Below, one piece after another: positions 18,784 to 28,081 of a stretch of DNA of 64,000 nt. Each line of letters starts with the position of its first letter. The stretch's first letter is position 1. Below the pieces are notes generated by a model, which did no database searches, was not told where the DNA came from, and saw nothing but the letters and a program-made list of their open reading frames with translations. Position numbers and translations under genes: made by a program. This stretch comes from Hyphomonadaceae bacterium. Its GTDB lineage: Bacteria > Pseudomonadota > Alphaproteobacteria > Caulobacterales > Hyphomonadaceae. The stretch covers positions 365,364 to 429,363 of the forward strand of contig JANSYM010000002.1 in the NCBI GenBank assembly GCA_024742355.1, written 5' to 3'.

Positions 18784-18823
18784 ACTGCCAGGCGAGGGAA
18801 GGCTGGGCGGCCCTCGATCCGAA

Positions 18824-19216
18824 GACACCTGCGAAGGCAGGTGTCCAGGGACCGATCTCCTCGATCAGGACAAATAGCACTTACCGTCCATGGATACCTG
18901 CCTGCGCAGGCATCGGCGGAGACGGTGCGTATTGCGCTAATGGCGCGTTCTTTCTCCCGTTCATCTCCTCCCGGCGCTCCCCACGGAATTCTCCGTGGGG
19001 TCCAGCGCGCGATGCCGTGCCGGTAACCGGGAGAGGCCTTGTCGCTCCCGATCTCCGCAGCACGTGCGAGTGATGGACTGCCCAGACCAGGCTGGGCAGA
19101 GCGCTTGAGGTTGAGTACCCGCCTGATCTGAAGACTCCGACCGTCCCGGACTTGATCCGGGATCTCGTGCCATTCAGTCTGGAAGCCAATAGGGAGGTCC
19201 CGGGGCGAGCCCGGGA
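18824..19216. repeat. cluster of six GC-rich inverted repeats (REP-like)
   Basis: Six short perfect palindromes in 400 bases of non-coding DNA: arms GACACCTGC/GCAGGTGTC (18824-18845), GCCTGCGCAGGC (18900-18911), CCCCACGGA/TCCGTGGGG (18979-19000), CTGCCCAG/CTGGGCAG (19078-19099), TCCCGGA/TCCGGGA (19144-19162) and TCCCGGG/CCCGGGA (19198-19216). The last two, with the words 'GGATCTCGTGCC' and 'GGATCCACGG', look like repeats common between genes in alphaproteobacteria. The rest of the 18784-19224 gap holds no supported gene. Confidence 0.65.
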
Positions 19217-19224
19217 TCCACGGA

Positions 19225-20397
19225 CTAGTAGCTTTTCGGCAGCCCCAGCACACGCTCGGCGATGAAGTTCAGGATCATCTCACGGCTGACTGGCGCGATG
19301 CGGGCGAGCATGGCTTCGCGCATATAGCGCTCGACATGATACTCGCGGGCATAGCCCATGCCGCCATGCGTCAGTACGGCTGTCTCGCACGCCTTGAAGC
19401 CGGCTTCAGTGCCCAGATATTTCGCAGCATTGGCTTCGGCCCCGCACTCCTGACCATTATCGTACAGACCGGCGGCCTTGTAAGCGAGCAGCTCCGCCGC
19501 CGTCAGTTCCGCCCAGGCCTTGGCGAGCGGGTGGGCAATGCCCTGGTTCTGGCCGATCGGGCGACCGAACACGACGCGCTCATTGGCATAGGTGCTGGCT
19601 TTTTCCAGCGCCGCAAAACCGAGACCGATGCTCTCGACCGCAAACAGGACGCGTTCCGGGTTGAGGCCTTGCAACAAGTATTTGAAGCCGGCGCCCTCTT
19701 CCCCGATCAGGTGCTCTTTCGGGACTTCCAGACCGTCAATGAAGAGCGTGTTGCACTCGACCGCCTTGCGGCCCATTTTCGGGATCGGATTGGCTTCGAT
19801 CTTGCCGCGATCGAGATCGGTATAGAATAGCGACAGGCCCAGATACGGCTTGGCGCACTGATCCTTGGGCGTGGTCCGGGCAATGATCAGGATCTTGTCA
19901 GCGCGCTGCGCGCCCGTCGTCCAGATCTTGCGGCCATTGATCGTATAGCCGGAATTGGTGCGCTCGGCCTTGGTCTCCAACGAAGACGTGTCCAGCCCTG
20001 AATTCGGCTCGGTCACGGCGAAGCACATCTTCTCCTGACCGGAGATGATCTTGGGCAGGTTTTCCTGTTTCTGCTCATGATTGCCGAATTTTTCGAGCGG
20101 CTTTGGCCCGAAAATATTGAGGTGAATGGCCGACGCGCCGGAATAGCCCGCCCCAGAGCGGGTCACGGTCTGCATCATCAGCGCCGCTTCGGTCAGGCCG
20201 AGGCCGGCGCCGCCATATTCTTCCGGAAAGGCAATGCCGAGCCAGCCGCCTTCGGCCATGGCATCACAGAACGCTTCCGGCCAGTCGCCGCTCTCATCCG
20301 TCTTGGCCCAGTATTCATCATCGAACTGGGCGACGGTGCGGGCGACGCCGTCCTGAATGGCAAGTTGATCTTCGCTGAGAGGGCCAATCGTGTGCAT
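19225..20397 (-). CDS. acyl-CoA dehydrogenase
   Basis: A 390-residue FAD-dependent acyl-CoA dehydrogenase (alpha,beta-oxidation of acyl-CoA thioesters, electrons to ETF). Seen: CFAVTEPNSGLDTSSLETKAER (flavin/substrate strand), ITGGxx-like KIWTTGAQRADKILIIART, VFGRPIGQNQGIAHPLAKAWAEL, and THGGMGYAREYHVERYMREA, in which an acidic residue at the usual late position is not obvious. The start at 20397 has AGGAGA seven bases upstream, eight codons inside the longer frame. Chain-length specificity cannot be read. It is separate from the fatty-acyl regulator at the left edge. Confidence 0.88.
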   Translation of the reverse strand: MHTIGPLSEDQLAIQDGVARTVAQFDDEYWAKTDESGDWPEAFCDAMAEGGWLGIAFPEEYGGAGLGLTEAALMMQTVTRSGAGYSGASAIHLNIFGPKPLEKFGNHEQKQENLPKIISGQEKMCFAVTEPNSGLDTSSLETKAERTNSGYTINGRKIWTTGAQRADKILIIARTTPKDQCAKPYLGLSLFYTDLDRGKIEANPIPKMGRKAVECNTLFIDGLEVPKEHLIGEEGAGFKYLLQGLNPERVLFAVESIGLGFAALEKASTYANERVVFGRPIGQNQGIAHPLAKAWAELTAAELLAYKAAGLYDNGQECGAEANAAKYLGTEAGFKACETAVLTHGGMGYAREYHVERYMREAMLARIAPVSREMILNFIAERVLGLPKSY

Positions 20398-20460
20398 GCA
20401 AAATCTCCTGTCGTCGATCATCTATGCTGCATTGAAATCCTCGTCCACTCTGACGAGGCG

Positions 20461-21609
20461 TCACAGCTGCTCTGCAAACCGTGCGGCAGGCGCAAAGGCG
20501 GCAGCCAGATCAGAGTGCTGACCATCTGCGATCAGGTCCGCCATGATCTGCGCGGTGATCGGCGCCAGCAGGATGCCATTGCGATAGTGGCCGGTGGCGA
20601 CGAACAGGTTTGATACGCCGGTCTCGCCGAGGATTGGCGCGTGGTCACGTGTGCCCGGTCGAATACCCGCCCAGGATTCGAGCACCGGCGCATCCGCCAG
20701 AGCCGGGCAGATTTCTGCGGCTTGTCTGTGCAGGGTGGCAATGGCGTCAGGCTCTGTTTTGGTGAGCGCTCGGCCGGGCTCTGTTGTCGCCCCGATAATG
20801 ATCCGGTCGGCTTTCGGGACGATATAGACGTGACCACAGCGCAGGGTCAGGCGCGGACCGTTTGCTACTGGCGCGACGGCCAGCATCTGTCCGCCAAAGG
20901 CGGTGATCTGGTCGAAGATCGGATCGAGTAGCGTGAGCGCCACTGTCTCGCCGCCGCGATCGACCTGCACCTGACCGGATTGCCAGCCGGAGGCAATCAG
21001 CGTCGCGTCATGTCCGGCATGATCGAGTGCGCCTGAGTTCATACGCAGAGGCGCCTCGCCGTGACGCAGCATCAGATTCGGGTGCGCCTGTGCCCGGATC
21101 ATCAGGGCGTCCAGCGTGGCGCGATTGTCGGCATGGCCGTCGCTCGGCAATAACAGGGCGGCGCAAGCATCAGGCGTCGCGGCAGGCTCAATCTCGGACA
21201 AGCGCGGCAAGCACGCTGCGGGTGCCAGGCTATGGTCGGATAGTCGTTTGCGCACCGACTCCAGGAAAGCTGCCTGCTCCGGCGATCGAGCAATCGCCAG
21301 TGAGGGACCTGCGACAAATCCTGATGACTGTCCGGTCTCTGCCTCCAGATGTTTCGCCCAGTCCGGCCACATGCGGGCGCTGGTATCGCAAAGCTCGAAC
21401 AAGCGTGGATGGGTTCCAGGTTCAACCGCCGCCTCGAAGGCCGGGGCGAGCATACCCGCTGCCGCCCAGCTCGCGCCGCGCGGCGGATCGTTTTTATCGT
21501 AGAGAGAGACCGCGAGGCCGCGATCGGCGAGCTCCAATGCGCAGGACAAGCCGATTATGCCGGCGCCGATCACCGCGATGGATTGAATAGGAGGCTGCGC
21601 CCGAGACAT
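20461..21609 (-). CDS. thiO: glycine oxidase ThiO (FAD-dependent)
   Basis: A 382-residue DAO-family flavoenzyme. ThiO oxidises glycine to the imine used for the thiazole ring of thiamine. Seen: dinucleotide fold IAVIGAGIIGLSCALELADRG, ARGASWAAAGMLAP-like ('PPRGASWAAAGMLAPAFEA'), GHVYIVPKADRIIIGATTE and the C-terminal ESWAGIRPGTRDHAPILG and GHYRNGILLAPITA, all in ThiO order. The thiamine assignment is supported by thiG in the same window (28.1 kb), although the two are not adjacent. Other D-amino-acid oxidases share this fold. Confidence 0.8.
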   Translation of the reverse strand: MSRAQPPIQSIAVIGAGIIGLSCALELADRGLAVSLYDKNDPPRGASWAAAGMLAPAFEAAVEPGTHPRLFELCDTSARMWPDWAKHLEAETGQSSGFVAGPSLAIARSPEQAAFLESVRKRLSDHSLAPAACLPRLSEIEPAATPDACAALLLPSDGHADNRATLDALMIRAQAHPNLMLRHGEAPLRMNSGALDHAGHDATLIASGWQSGQVQVDRGGETVALTLLDPIFDQITAFGGQMLAVAPVANGPRLTLRCGHVYIVPKADRIIIGATTEPGRALTKTEPDAIATLHRQAAEICPALADAPVLESWAGIRPGTRDHAPILGETGVSNLFVATGHYRNGILLAPITAQIMADLIADGQHSDLAAAFAPAARFAEQL

Positions 21610-21668
21610 GCCTGCCTTGTAGCAGGCCCGCGCGGGGGCGCCATAACATTATCGCATAGCTGAATTGA

Positions 21669-21923
21669 CTATTGCGCTTCGCGCTCGTCGAGCCAGAAGC
21701 CCATGAAGGCCGATGCCCATTCCTGCTTCTGGAAGATCACCGCTTTGCGCAATTCGCCAGCTTTGTCGCAAACCGTCTTGATCATGACATCCGGCGCATC
21801 ACGGTCGCGCCAACCCTGACCGCCGGTTCTCTTGTGCCACTCTGCCAGATTCTCGATTGCCTGAGCGAACGCCGTCTCATCGACGGCATTAACCGGTCCC
21901 AGGTCCAAAACGATGTCCTTCAT
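21669..21923 (-). CDS. small conserved-looking hypothetical protein
   Basis: 84 residues, soluble, mixed alpha/beta composition (MKDIVLDLGPVNAVDETAFAQAIENLAEWHKRTGG ... AVIFQKQEWASAFMGFWLDE). No family recognised. A GGGGGA site six bases before the ATG and the codon use support it as a real gene. Stands alone between thiO and the iron transporter. Confidence 0.6.
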   Translation of the reverse strand: MKDIVLDLGPVNAVDETAFAQAIENLAEWHKRTGGQGWRDRDAPDVMIKTVCDKAGELRKAVIFQKQEWASAFMGFWLDEREAQ

Positions 21924-22063
21924 GCATCCCCCAATACTCTACATGTCCCACCATTGCGGGAATTACTGCCGAAAAGGAGACATAGCTCAAGCCTGTTCCC
22001 CTATGAGGCGAGTCTATGCAATTCGCGCGCCAGGCGACTCAAACAAGACGTACAATTACGTAG

Positions 22064-22080
22064 TTGCGAACGCTTCTCAA
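22064..22080. promoter_or_regulatory. candidate Fur-type operator upstream of the iron transporter
   Basis: On the minus strand the 17-mer reads TTGAGAAGCGTTCGCAA, a nearly perfect TTGnGAA-N3-TTCnCAA palindrome that resembles the TGAGAAT-x-ATTCTCA Fur box. It ends 18 bases before the start of the Fe(III)-binding lipoprotein. Function is inferred from position and similarity only. Confidence 0.45.
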
Positions 22081-22098
22081 TTATGACAGAAGGCTGGC

Positions 22099-23163
22099 AT
22101 GACCTATCGCACTCACAAAATCGCTGGCCTCAGCCTGCTCGTTGGAGCAGTCGCGGCGTGTTCAAATCCCGCCGAAACCGTCGATACACCGACCGCCGAA
22201 GACGCAACCCGCACGCTGACCCTGTACAGCTCGCGCCACTATGATTCCGACAAGGCGCTCTACGCCATGTTCGAAGAACAAGCTGGGGTAAAGCTGGACG
22301 TCCGGGAGTCCAAAGCCGACCAGCTGATCGAAACCATGAAAGCCGAGGGCGATCAAAGCCCTGCAGATGTCATCATCACTTCTGATGCCGGCAGCTTGTG
22401 GCGCTTCCAGAGTGCCGGTCTGACCCAGCCGCTCGCCAGCGACACGATCGGCGCCGCGGTGCCCGCCAATTATCAGCAGAGTGATGGCCACTGGTACGGC
22501 CTTGCCCGACGCCTGCGCGGGATTGCCTATGATCCAGCGCGGTGGTCGGCGGAAGACCTGGCGACCTGGGACAAGCTCGCCGAAGACGACAAAGCTGGCG
22601 AGATTTGCGTGCGCTCTTCCTCCAATATCTACAACCTCTCCCTGATGGGCGAGATCATTCACCGCTATGGCGATGAGGCGGCGCAGGACTGGGCAACGTC
22701 AATTGTCAGCAACATGGCGCGCAATCCACAAGGCGGCGATACGGATCAGATCCGCGCGGTTGCGGCTGGCGAGTGCTCGATCGCGATCGTGAACCACTAT
22801 TACTGGGTCCGCCTTGGCGCGAGCGAGAAGGACGCTGACCGAAACGTCGCCGCATCAACCACCTTCCTGGTCCCGGAATTTACGGCAGGATCTGGCTCGC
22901 ACGTGAACATTACCGGCGCTGCGGTCGCTGCGACTGCCGACGATGCGGCCCTGGCAGAAGAGTTTATCACCTTCCTCCTGACCGAAACTGGTCAGTCCTA
23001 TCTGACGCGTGAGACCAAGGAGCTGCCTTTGCTCGACGGTTCCCCGCTGCCGGAGGGCGTCGAGAATGTGCCGGACTTCACGGCCTCTGACGCAAACCTT
23101 GAAATCTACGGTGAAAACCAGGCGGAAGCGCAGCGCCTGTTCGACCTCGCCGGCTGGAACTAG
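22099..23163 (+). CDS. fbpA: Fe(III) ABC transporter substrate-binding lipoprotein
   Basis: A 354-residue FbpA/FutA-type binding protein. A lipoprotein signal peptide ends at the lipobox AVAAC (cysteine about residue 21). The mature part begins TLTLYSSRHYDSDKALYAMFEEQAGVKLDV, a hallmark of ferric-iron binders, and carries the paired tyrosines in NHYYWVRLG that coordinate iron. FTASDANLEIYGENQAEAQRLFDLAGW is the usual C-terminus. First gene of an fbpABC-type operon: a permease follows after 14 bases and an ATPase after that. A Fur-like palindrome lies just upstream. Confidence 0.88.
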   Translation: MTYRTHKIAGLSLLVGAVAACSNPAETVDTPTAEDATRTLTLYSSRHYDSDKALYAMFEEQAGVKLDVRESKADQLIETMKAEGDQSPADVIITSDAGSLWRFQSAGLTQPLASDTIGAAVPANYQQSDGHWYGLARRLRGIAYDPARWSAEDLATWDKLAEDDKAGEICVRSSSNIYNLSLMGEIIHRYGDEAAQDWATSIVSNMARNPQGGDTDQIRAVAAGECSIAIVNHYYWVRLGASEKDADRNVAASTTFLVPEFTAGSGSHVNITGAAVAATADDAALAEEFITFLLTETGQSYLTRETKELPLLDGSPLPEGVENVPDFTASDANLEIYGENQAEAQRLFDLAGWN

Positions 23164-23177
23164 TCTCCCGGCGGCGG

Positions 23178-24776
23178 ATGCGAGCCCGCATGTTGCGTTC
23201 AGCTCTATCTCCCAGATCAATCCCACCGGTGCTGATCATTGCGCTGGTGGGATTGCCTGTTCTGGTCGCAATATGGGCTGGCGTCACGGCGGGTGGCGGC
23301 GCCACCTGGGAGCATATCCTCGCCAATCGCCTGGTTCCGTACACACTCACTACGATAATCGTTTTGGCCATCTCAGCCATTATCATGCTGGGTCTGGCCG
23401 TTCCCGCAGCCTGGCTCACCAGTCTGTACGAGTTTCCCGGACGGCGCCTGTTCAGCTGGGCGCTAATCCTGCCTCTGGCCATGCCAGGCTATGTCATGGC
23501 CTATGCCTGGGCCGACCTTATGGGCGTGGCCGGACCGTTACAGGCAACGCTTCGCGACCTGACCGGCTGGTCGGCGCGGGATTACTGGTTCCCGAACCTG
23601 TTCTCCGCCCCTGGCCTGGCCTTTGTGCTGGCTTCGACCTTGTTTCCCTATGTCTATATCACCGCCCGCGCAGCGTTCAGCATGCAATCCCTGGCCACGC
23701 TTGAAGCGGCTCGCAGTCTCGGCACGCCGCCGCTAGGTCTGTTCTGGAAAGTCGGTTTGCCGGTGGCGCTGCCAACCATTCTCGGCGGTGTGTCCTTGGC
23801 GCTGATGGAAGCCGCTGCAGATTACGGCGCGGCTGACTTTCTCGGCGTGCAAACGCTGGGGGTCGGCATCGTGCGGTCCTGGACGTCCTTTGGTGAACCC
23901 AACACAGCGGCGCGCCTTGCCCTGGTTCTGATTTTCATTGCCAGCGCCTTCCTGCTCGCCGCACGGGTGTTTCAGGGCCAACGCGGCAGTCAGCAAACCA
24001 GCAATCGCTGGCTAACACCGCGGCGCGTGCCCTTGCCGCGCGTCTGGGGCATTGCGGCCACCGGATTGTGCGGGCTCATCCTTCTCATCTGTTTCTTCGC
24101 ACCTGTCTCAAGGCTTGCCTGGCTCGCAGTGGAAACCCGCGCCTCAGCCCAGGATTTATGGCCATTGGTGCGCACCACGATCCTGCTCGGCCTGATGGGA
24201 ACGACGGGCGCGTTCCTGGCCGCCCTGGTCTTCACACTGTCGACCAAGCGCAGCGCCCTGCTCCGTCTTGGCGCACGTGGTGTGGCGGCAGCGGGTTATG
24301 CCGCGCCCGGCGTGGTGCTCGGCCTTGGTGCCCTGTTCATCCTGAAAGTCACAGGCCAGGCGCTATCGGGCACCATCGCCATCGCATTCCTGGTCTGGAT
24401 CTATATCAGCCGGTTCACATCGGCCGGCGTCGAGCCGCTACAGGCAACGCTGGATCGGCTGCCAAAAAGCCTCGATGATGCGACGCGCAGCCTTGGCAGC
24501 CATGGCCTGAACCAGTTTGTCCGGGTCGATCTGCCGCTGCTCACACCAGGCGCCATTGCGGCCGGCTTGATCCTGTTCGTGGAAATCCTCAAAGAACTGC
24601 CAGCGACCTTGATGCTACGCCCATTTGGCTGGGATACACTGGCGGTGCGCGCGCATGCCTATGCGACGGATGAAAGACTGGCGCAGGCCACATTGCCGTC
24701 GCTGCTGATTGTGCTGGCGGGTCTCGCGCCGGTTATATTGTTGTCCTGGCGCCTCGGCCGGACAGAGAGGAATTGA
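23178..24776 (+). CDS. fbpB: Fe(III) ABC transporter permease
   Basis: A 532-residue double-length permease with about twelve hydrophobic segments, built of two binding-protein-dependent transport domains, each with an EAA loop: LEAARSLGTPPLGLFWKVGLPVALPTI in the first half and DDATRSLGSHGLNQFVRVDLPLLTPG in the second. That duplicated structure is typical of FbpB. It moves iron from the periplasmic binding protein to the cytosol, powered by the downstream ATPase. The start at 23178 has only a weak ribosome site; 23190 is an alternative. Confidence 0.88.
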   Translation: MRARMLRSALSPRSIPPVLIIALVGLPVLVAIWAGVTAGGGATWEHILANRLVPYTLTTIIVLAISAIIMLGLAVPAAWLTSLYEFPGRRLFSWALILPLAMPGYVMAYAWADLMGVAGPLQATLRDLTGWSARDYWFPNLFSAPGLAFVLASTLFPYVYITARAAFSMQSLATLEAARSLGTPPLGLFWKVGLPVALPTILGGVSLALMEAAADYGAADFLGVQTLGVGIVRSWTSFGEPNTAARLALVLIFIASAFLLAARVFQGQRGSQQTSNRWLTPRRVPLPRVWGIAATGLCGLILLICFFAPVSRLAWLAVETRASAQDLWPLVRTTILLGLMGTTGAFLAALVFTLSTKRSALLRLGARGVAAAGYAAPGVVLGLGALFILKVTGQALSGTIAIAFLVWIYISRFTSAGVEPLQATLDRLPKSLDDATRSLGSHGLNQFVRVDLPLLTPGAIAAGLILFVEILKELPATLMLRPFGWDTLAVRAHAYATDERLAQATLPSLLIVLAGLAPVILLSWRLGRTERN

Positions 24777-24781
24777 CGCCC

Positions 24782-25783
24782 ATGTCGCTTAACCGCCCCC
24801 TCGTCGCAACCGGATTGAGCCGGTCATTCTCCGGCCGCACCGTTGTCGATCGCGCCAACCTCTCGCTTGAGCCCGGACTTGTCACTGCCCTGGTCGGGCC
24901 GTCGGGCTCGGGAAAGACGACACTTCTGCGCATGCTGGCCGGTATGGAGACACCTGATTCCGGATCGGTTCAGTCCGGCGACGACCTCCTGTCCGGACCC
25001 GGCGCCTTCGTGCCTATCGAGAAACGCCGGATCGGGCTGGTGTTTCAGGACTTCGCGCTGTTTCCGCATCTTTCGGTGCTCGGCAATGTCATGTTCGGCT
25101 TGCAAAAACTGCCAAAGCCCGAACGCCTGACCCAGGCCGAAACCTGGATTGAACGCCTGGGCCTGAGTCATCGCCGCGAGGCCTATCCGCATCAATTGTC
25201 CGGCGGCGAACAGCAACGCACCGCCATCGCTCGCGCACTCGCGCCGGATCCGGTCGCCATCCTGCTCGACGAGCCCTTTTCGGGCCTCGACCCATCCATG
25301 CGCGACCAGGTTCGCACGGCCGCGCTGGATGCTGTCCGCGCGGCTCAGATCCCGGCGCTGCTTGTCACCCATGATGCCAGCGAAGCGTTGCTCCATGCCG
25401 ACCAGATCGCCGTCATCCATAACGGCGCCATCCTGCAATCTGACGCCCCGGACACGGTCTATCGCGAACCCAAGAACGCGCACGTCGCCAAAGCCCTGGG
25501 CCCGCTTCACACCGTCGACAGAGATGCCCTTCCAGACGCATGGCAGGCACAGATCGATGGTGGATCAAAGAAGGTGCATTACAGGCCAGAAGCCATTCGC
25601 CTCGGGGATGGGCTCGAACTCACCATTTCCAGCATGAGCCTGGCAGGCGCGGTAACCGAACTCGAGCTCGACCTGTCGCCGACAGTCAAAATCATCGCAG
25701 TCTGCCAGCCGGGCCGGCCGCTGCAAGTCGGTGATTCCGTGCAGGTTTCACTGAATCCGGAATTGGTCTTTGATTTCGCTTAG
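24782..25783 (+). CDS. fbpC: Fe(III) ABC transporter ATP-binding protein
   Basis: A 333-residue ABC ATPase: Walker A GPSGSGKTT, Q-loop FQDFALFPHLSV, signature LSGGEQQR, Walker B AILLDEPFSGLD, switch histidine LLVTHDASEAL, followed by a C-terminal TOBE-like domain (KVHYRPEAIRLGDG). The ATG at 24782 is chosen; a TTG at 24773 would overlap the permease stop. The permease ends six bases upstream, so the two are coupled. The assignment to iron rests on its operon partners. Confidence 0.88.
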   Translation: MSLNRPLVATGLSRSFSGRTVVDRANLSLEPGLVTALVGPSGSGKTTLLRMLAGMETPDSGSVQSGDDLLSGPGAFVPIEKRRIGLVFQDFALFPHLSVLGNVMFGLQKLPKPERLTQAETWIERLGLSHRREAYPHQLSGGEQQRTAIARALAPDPVAILLDEPFSGLDPSMRDQVRTAALDAVRAAQIPALLVTHDASEALLHADQIAVIHNGAILQSDAPDTVYREPKNAHVAKALGPLHTVDRDALPDAWQAQIDGGSKKVHYRPEAIRLGDGLELTISSMSLAGAVTELELDLSPTVKIIAVCQPGRPLQVGDSVQVSLNPELVFDFA

Positions 25784-25876
25784 ATTTCACTCTGACATTT
25801 CCGTCATGAAGCAGATCCTGCCCTCGCCAAGCCACAATCAATTGCTTAGCCTGTGCGTGAACAGAGGAAGAGTGAC

Positions 25877-27238
25877 ATGGCACGCCTGATTTTTACAGTG
25901 ATTTCCGCGAGCCTGATCTGGCTCGCCGCGGCGCTGCCGGGGGCCAGCCAGAGCCTGATCCGCGATGCCGAGATTGAGCAGACCCTGCGCGAGTGGACCG
26001 ATCCGATTCTCGAAGTCGCCGGGCTCGAACCGAACGATGTCGGCTTGTACATCATCAATGATCCGAGCCTGAACGCTTTCGTCGCGGGCGGCCAGCGCAT
26101 TCACTTGCATACTGGCCTGATCATGGCCTCGGACAATGCCCGGCAGGTCAAGGGCGTGATCGCCCACGAGACGTGCCACATTGCCTGCGGACATACAGTG
26201 ACCCGAACCCGCGCCGCGAGCGTGGCGTCGCGTCCTGCCCTGATTTCCATTGGTCTCGGCGTCCTCGCCATTGCCGCCGGCGCGCCAGATGCGGGCGCGG
26301 CCCTGATTGCCAGTTCGCAGCAATTCGCGGCGCTGAACTTCTTCGTTCACACCCGCGCCGAAGAAGCCATGGCCGATACACGCGGCGTGCAATACCTGGT
26401 CGCGCTCGATCAGTCGCCGATGGGCATTGTCGAGTTCTTCGAAAAATTCCGCTATCAGGAAGTGCTCTCCGAAGCGCGGCGCTATCCGTATTTCCGCTCC
26501 CACCCGCTATCGTCGCAGCGCGTTCGCACCACGCGCACGCTGGCCGAGGAATCGGGCCTGGCTGATAAGCCGGAAGACCCCCGCGTTGTCGTACAGTTCG
26601 ATATGATGAAGGCCAAGCTCGTCGGGTTCCTCGAACCGCCAGCCCGCGTCTTCCGGGATTATCCGCCAACCGATACATCGGCGCCAGCGCGTTATGCCCG
26701 GTCGATCTCGGCCATGAAAGCAGCAGATCTGACGACGGCGCTGAGGGAAATCGATTCCCTGATCGAGGAACAGCCCGCGAATCCATTCTTTCACGAGCTG
26801 AAAGGTCAAATCCTGTTCGAAACCGGCCGGCCCATCGATTCTGTCGAACCGCTGATCGAAGCCAATCGCCTGCTCCCGGACAATCCTTTGATCCAGGTCT
26901 CGCTTGCGCGATCGCTGCTGGAACGCAATGAGGATGGTGACATTGACCTGGCCGAAACCGCGCTGCGGGATGCCCTGATCAAGGAACCAAACAACGCCTT
27001 TGCCTGGACGCAGCTGGCGATCGTGTTCGAAAACCAGGGCAATCGTCCGATGGCGCAGGTCGCGACCGCCGAAGCCGCCTATAATATCGGCAACTATCCA
27101 CGCGCGCATTCCTTCGCGCAGCGTGCGATCAGAGACCTTACGCCAGACACGCCGGCCTTCCGCCAGGCGAGCGATATTCGCAATGCGACTGACCCCGCGC
27201 TGCCCGAAAATGAGGTGTTCTGGCGCCGTCGGCGTTAA
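25877..27238 (+). CDS. M48-family metalloprotease with C-terminal TPR (BepA-like)
   Basis: 453 residues with an N-terminal signal peptide (ARLIFTVISASLIWLAAALPGASQ). The zinc site is HETCH at residues 97-101, preceded by GVIA and followed by IACGH; a later EEAMADTRGVQYL supplies the third zinc ligand. After the protease domain come TPR-like helical repeats (ALREIDSLIEEQPANPFFHELKGQILFETGRP..., RDALIKEPNNAFAWTQLAIVFENQGNR). This architecture matches periplasmic BepA/YfgC, which helps outer-membrane protein assembly and degrades stalled ones. Start at the ATG 25877 rather than the upstream GTG because of GAGGAAGAG. A thiol-disulfide protein follows. Confidence 0.85.
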   Translation: MARLIFTVISASLIWLAAALPGASQSLIRDAEIEQTLREWTDPILEVAGLEPNDVGLYIINDPSLNAFVAGGQRIHLHTGLIMASDNARQVKGVIAHETCHIACGHTVTRTRAASVASRPALISIGLGVLAIAAGAPDAGAALIASSQQFAALNFFVHTRAEEAMADTRGVQYLVALDQSPMGIVEFFEKFRYQEVLSEARRYPYFRSHPLSSQRVRTTRTLAEESGLADKPEDPRVVVQFDMMKAKLVGFLEPPARVFRDYPPTDTSAPARYARSISAMKAADLTTALREIDSLIEEQPANPFFHELKGQILFETGRPIDSVEPLIEANRLLPDNPLIQVSLARSLLERNEDGDIDLAETALRDALIKEPNNAFAWTQLAIVFENQGNRPMAQVATAEAAYNIGNYPRAHSFAQRAIRDLTPDTPAFRQASDIRNATDPALPENEVFWRRRR

Positions 27239-27337
27239 TCGTTTTCACGCGATTGTCAGCATTTTCCGCTTGCTATTCACGGCAAATAAATCATCTGCGT
27301 AAGAGATATTAGTGGATTTGAGATTCAGGATGGTTCT

Positions 27338-28081
27338 ATGACCCGCACCCTCAGCATGACCCTCGCCGCAACGGCGATCGCCCTGACACCCGCCTGTGCG
27401 CAGGAGCAGATTGATACGACCAGCCGCGAAGCGATTGAGCAAGTTGTCTATGATTATATCATCGAGAACCCTGAAATCATCGAAGAGGCGCTGATCGCTC
27501 TGACCGAAAAACGCCAGCTTGAGGAAGAGCAGCAGATCCGCGATGCGATCGCAGAGAACACCGACAAATTGCTCAACAGTTCGGGCGACTACTCAATCGG
27601 ACCCGCTGACGCGAAAGTCACCGTGGTTGAGTTCTTCGACTATCGCTGCGGCTTCTGCAAGCGCTCAGCGAGCTGGGCGACCGGCCTGCCTGAGAAATAT
27701 GACGGTGACGTCCGGGTGATCTTCAAAGAGCTTCCAATCTTGTCGACAGAAAGCGAAAAAGCCGCCCTCGCCGCAATCGCTGCCGGCAAGCAAGGCAAAT
27801 ATATCGAGATGCATATGGGCCTGATGGAACTCGACAATGGATCCGGCTTCGGACCGGAGCAGATTGATCAGGTTGCGGACTCCGTCGGCGTCGATGTCGC
27901 CCGGATGCGCGCCGACATGAAATCCGTCGATGTGCAGAAAACGGTCGCCGATTCCAAGAGCCTCGCGCGCTCGCTTGGCATCACCGGCACACCGAATTTC
28001 ATCATCGGAACCGAGTTCGTCGGTAGTGCCGACATCACGCAAGTCGAGGCCCTGATTCAGACGGCGCTCGCCGACAGCTAG
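27338..28081 (+). CDS. periplasmic DsbA/ScsC-type thiol-disulfide protein
   Basis: 247 residues. Signal peptide ([18 protein letters not shown]) with a possible lipobox cysteine. A charged helical stretch (about 28-75; [28 protein letters not shown]) resembles the oligomerisation arm of ScsC/Com1 proteins. A thioredoxin-fold domain carries CGFC (C104-C107) in [13 protein letters not shown] and the cis-proline in [11 protein letters not shown]. It probably makes or shuffles disulfides in exported proteins. The stop codon shares the palindrome CTAG with the convergent thiG stop (4-base overlap). Confidence 0.87.
   Translation: MTRTLSMTLAATAIALTPACAQEQIDTTSREAIEQVVYDYIIENPEIIEEALIALTEKRQLEEEQQIRDAIAENTDKLLNSSGDYSIGPADAKVTVVEFFDYRCGFCKRSASWATGLPEKYDGDVRVIFKELPILSTESEKAALAAIAAGKQGKYIEMHMGLMELDNGSGFGPEQIDQVADSVGVDVARMRADMKSVDVQKTVADSKSLARSLGITGTPNFIIGTEFVGSADITQVEALIQTALADS

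Noticed and set aside
18822..18912. CRISPR-like look of the spaced palindromes
   Set aside because: Repeats differ from one another and spacing is irregular; not a CRISPR array.
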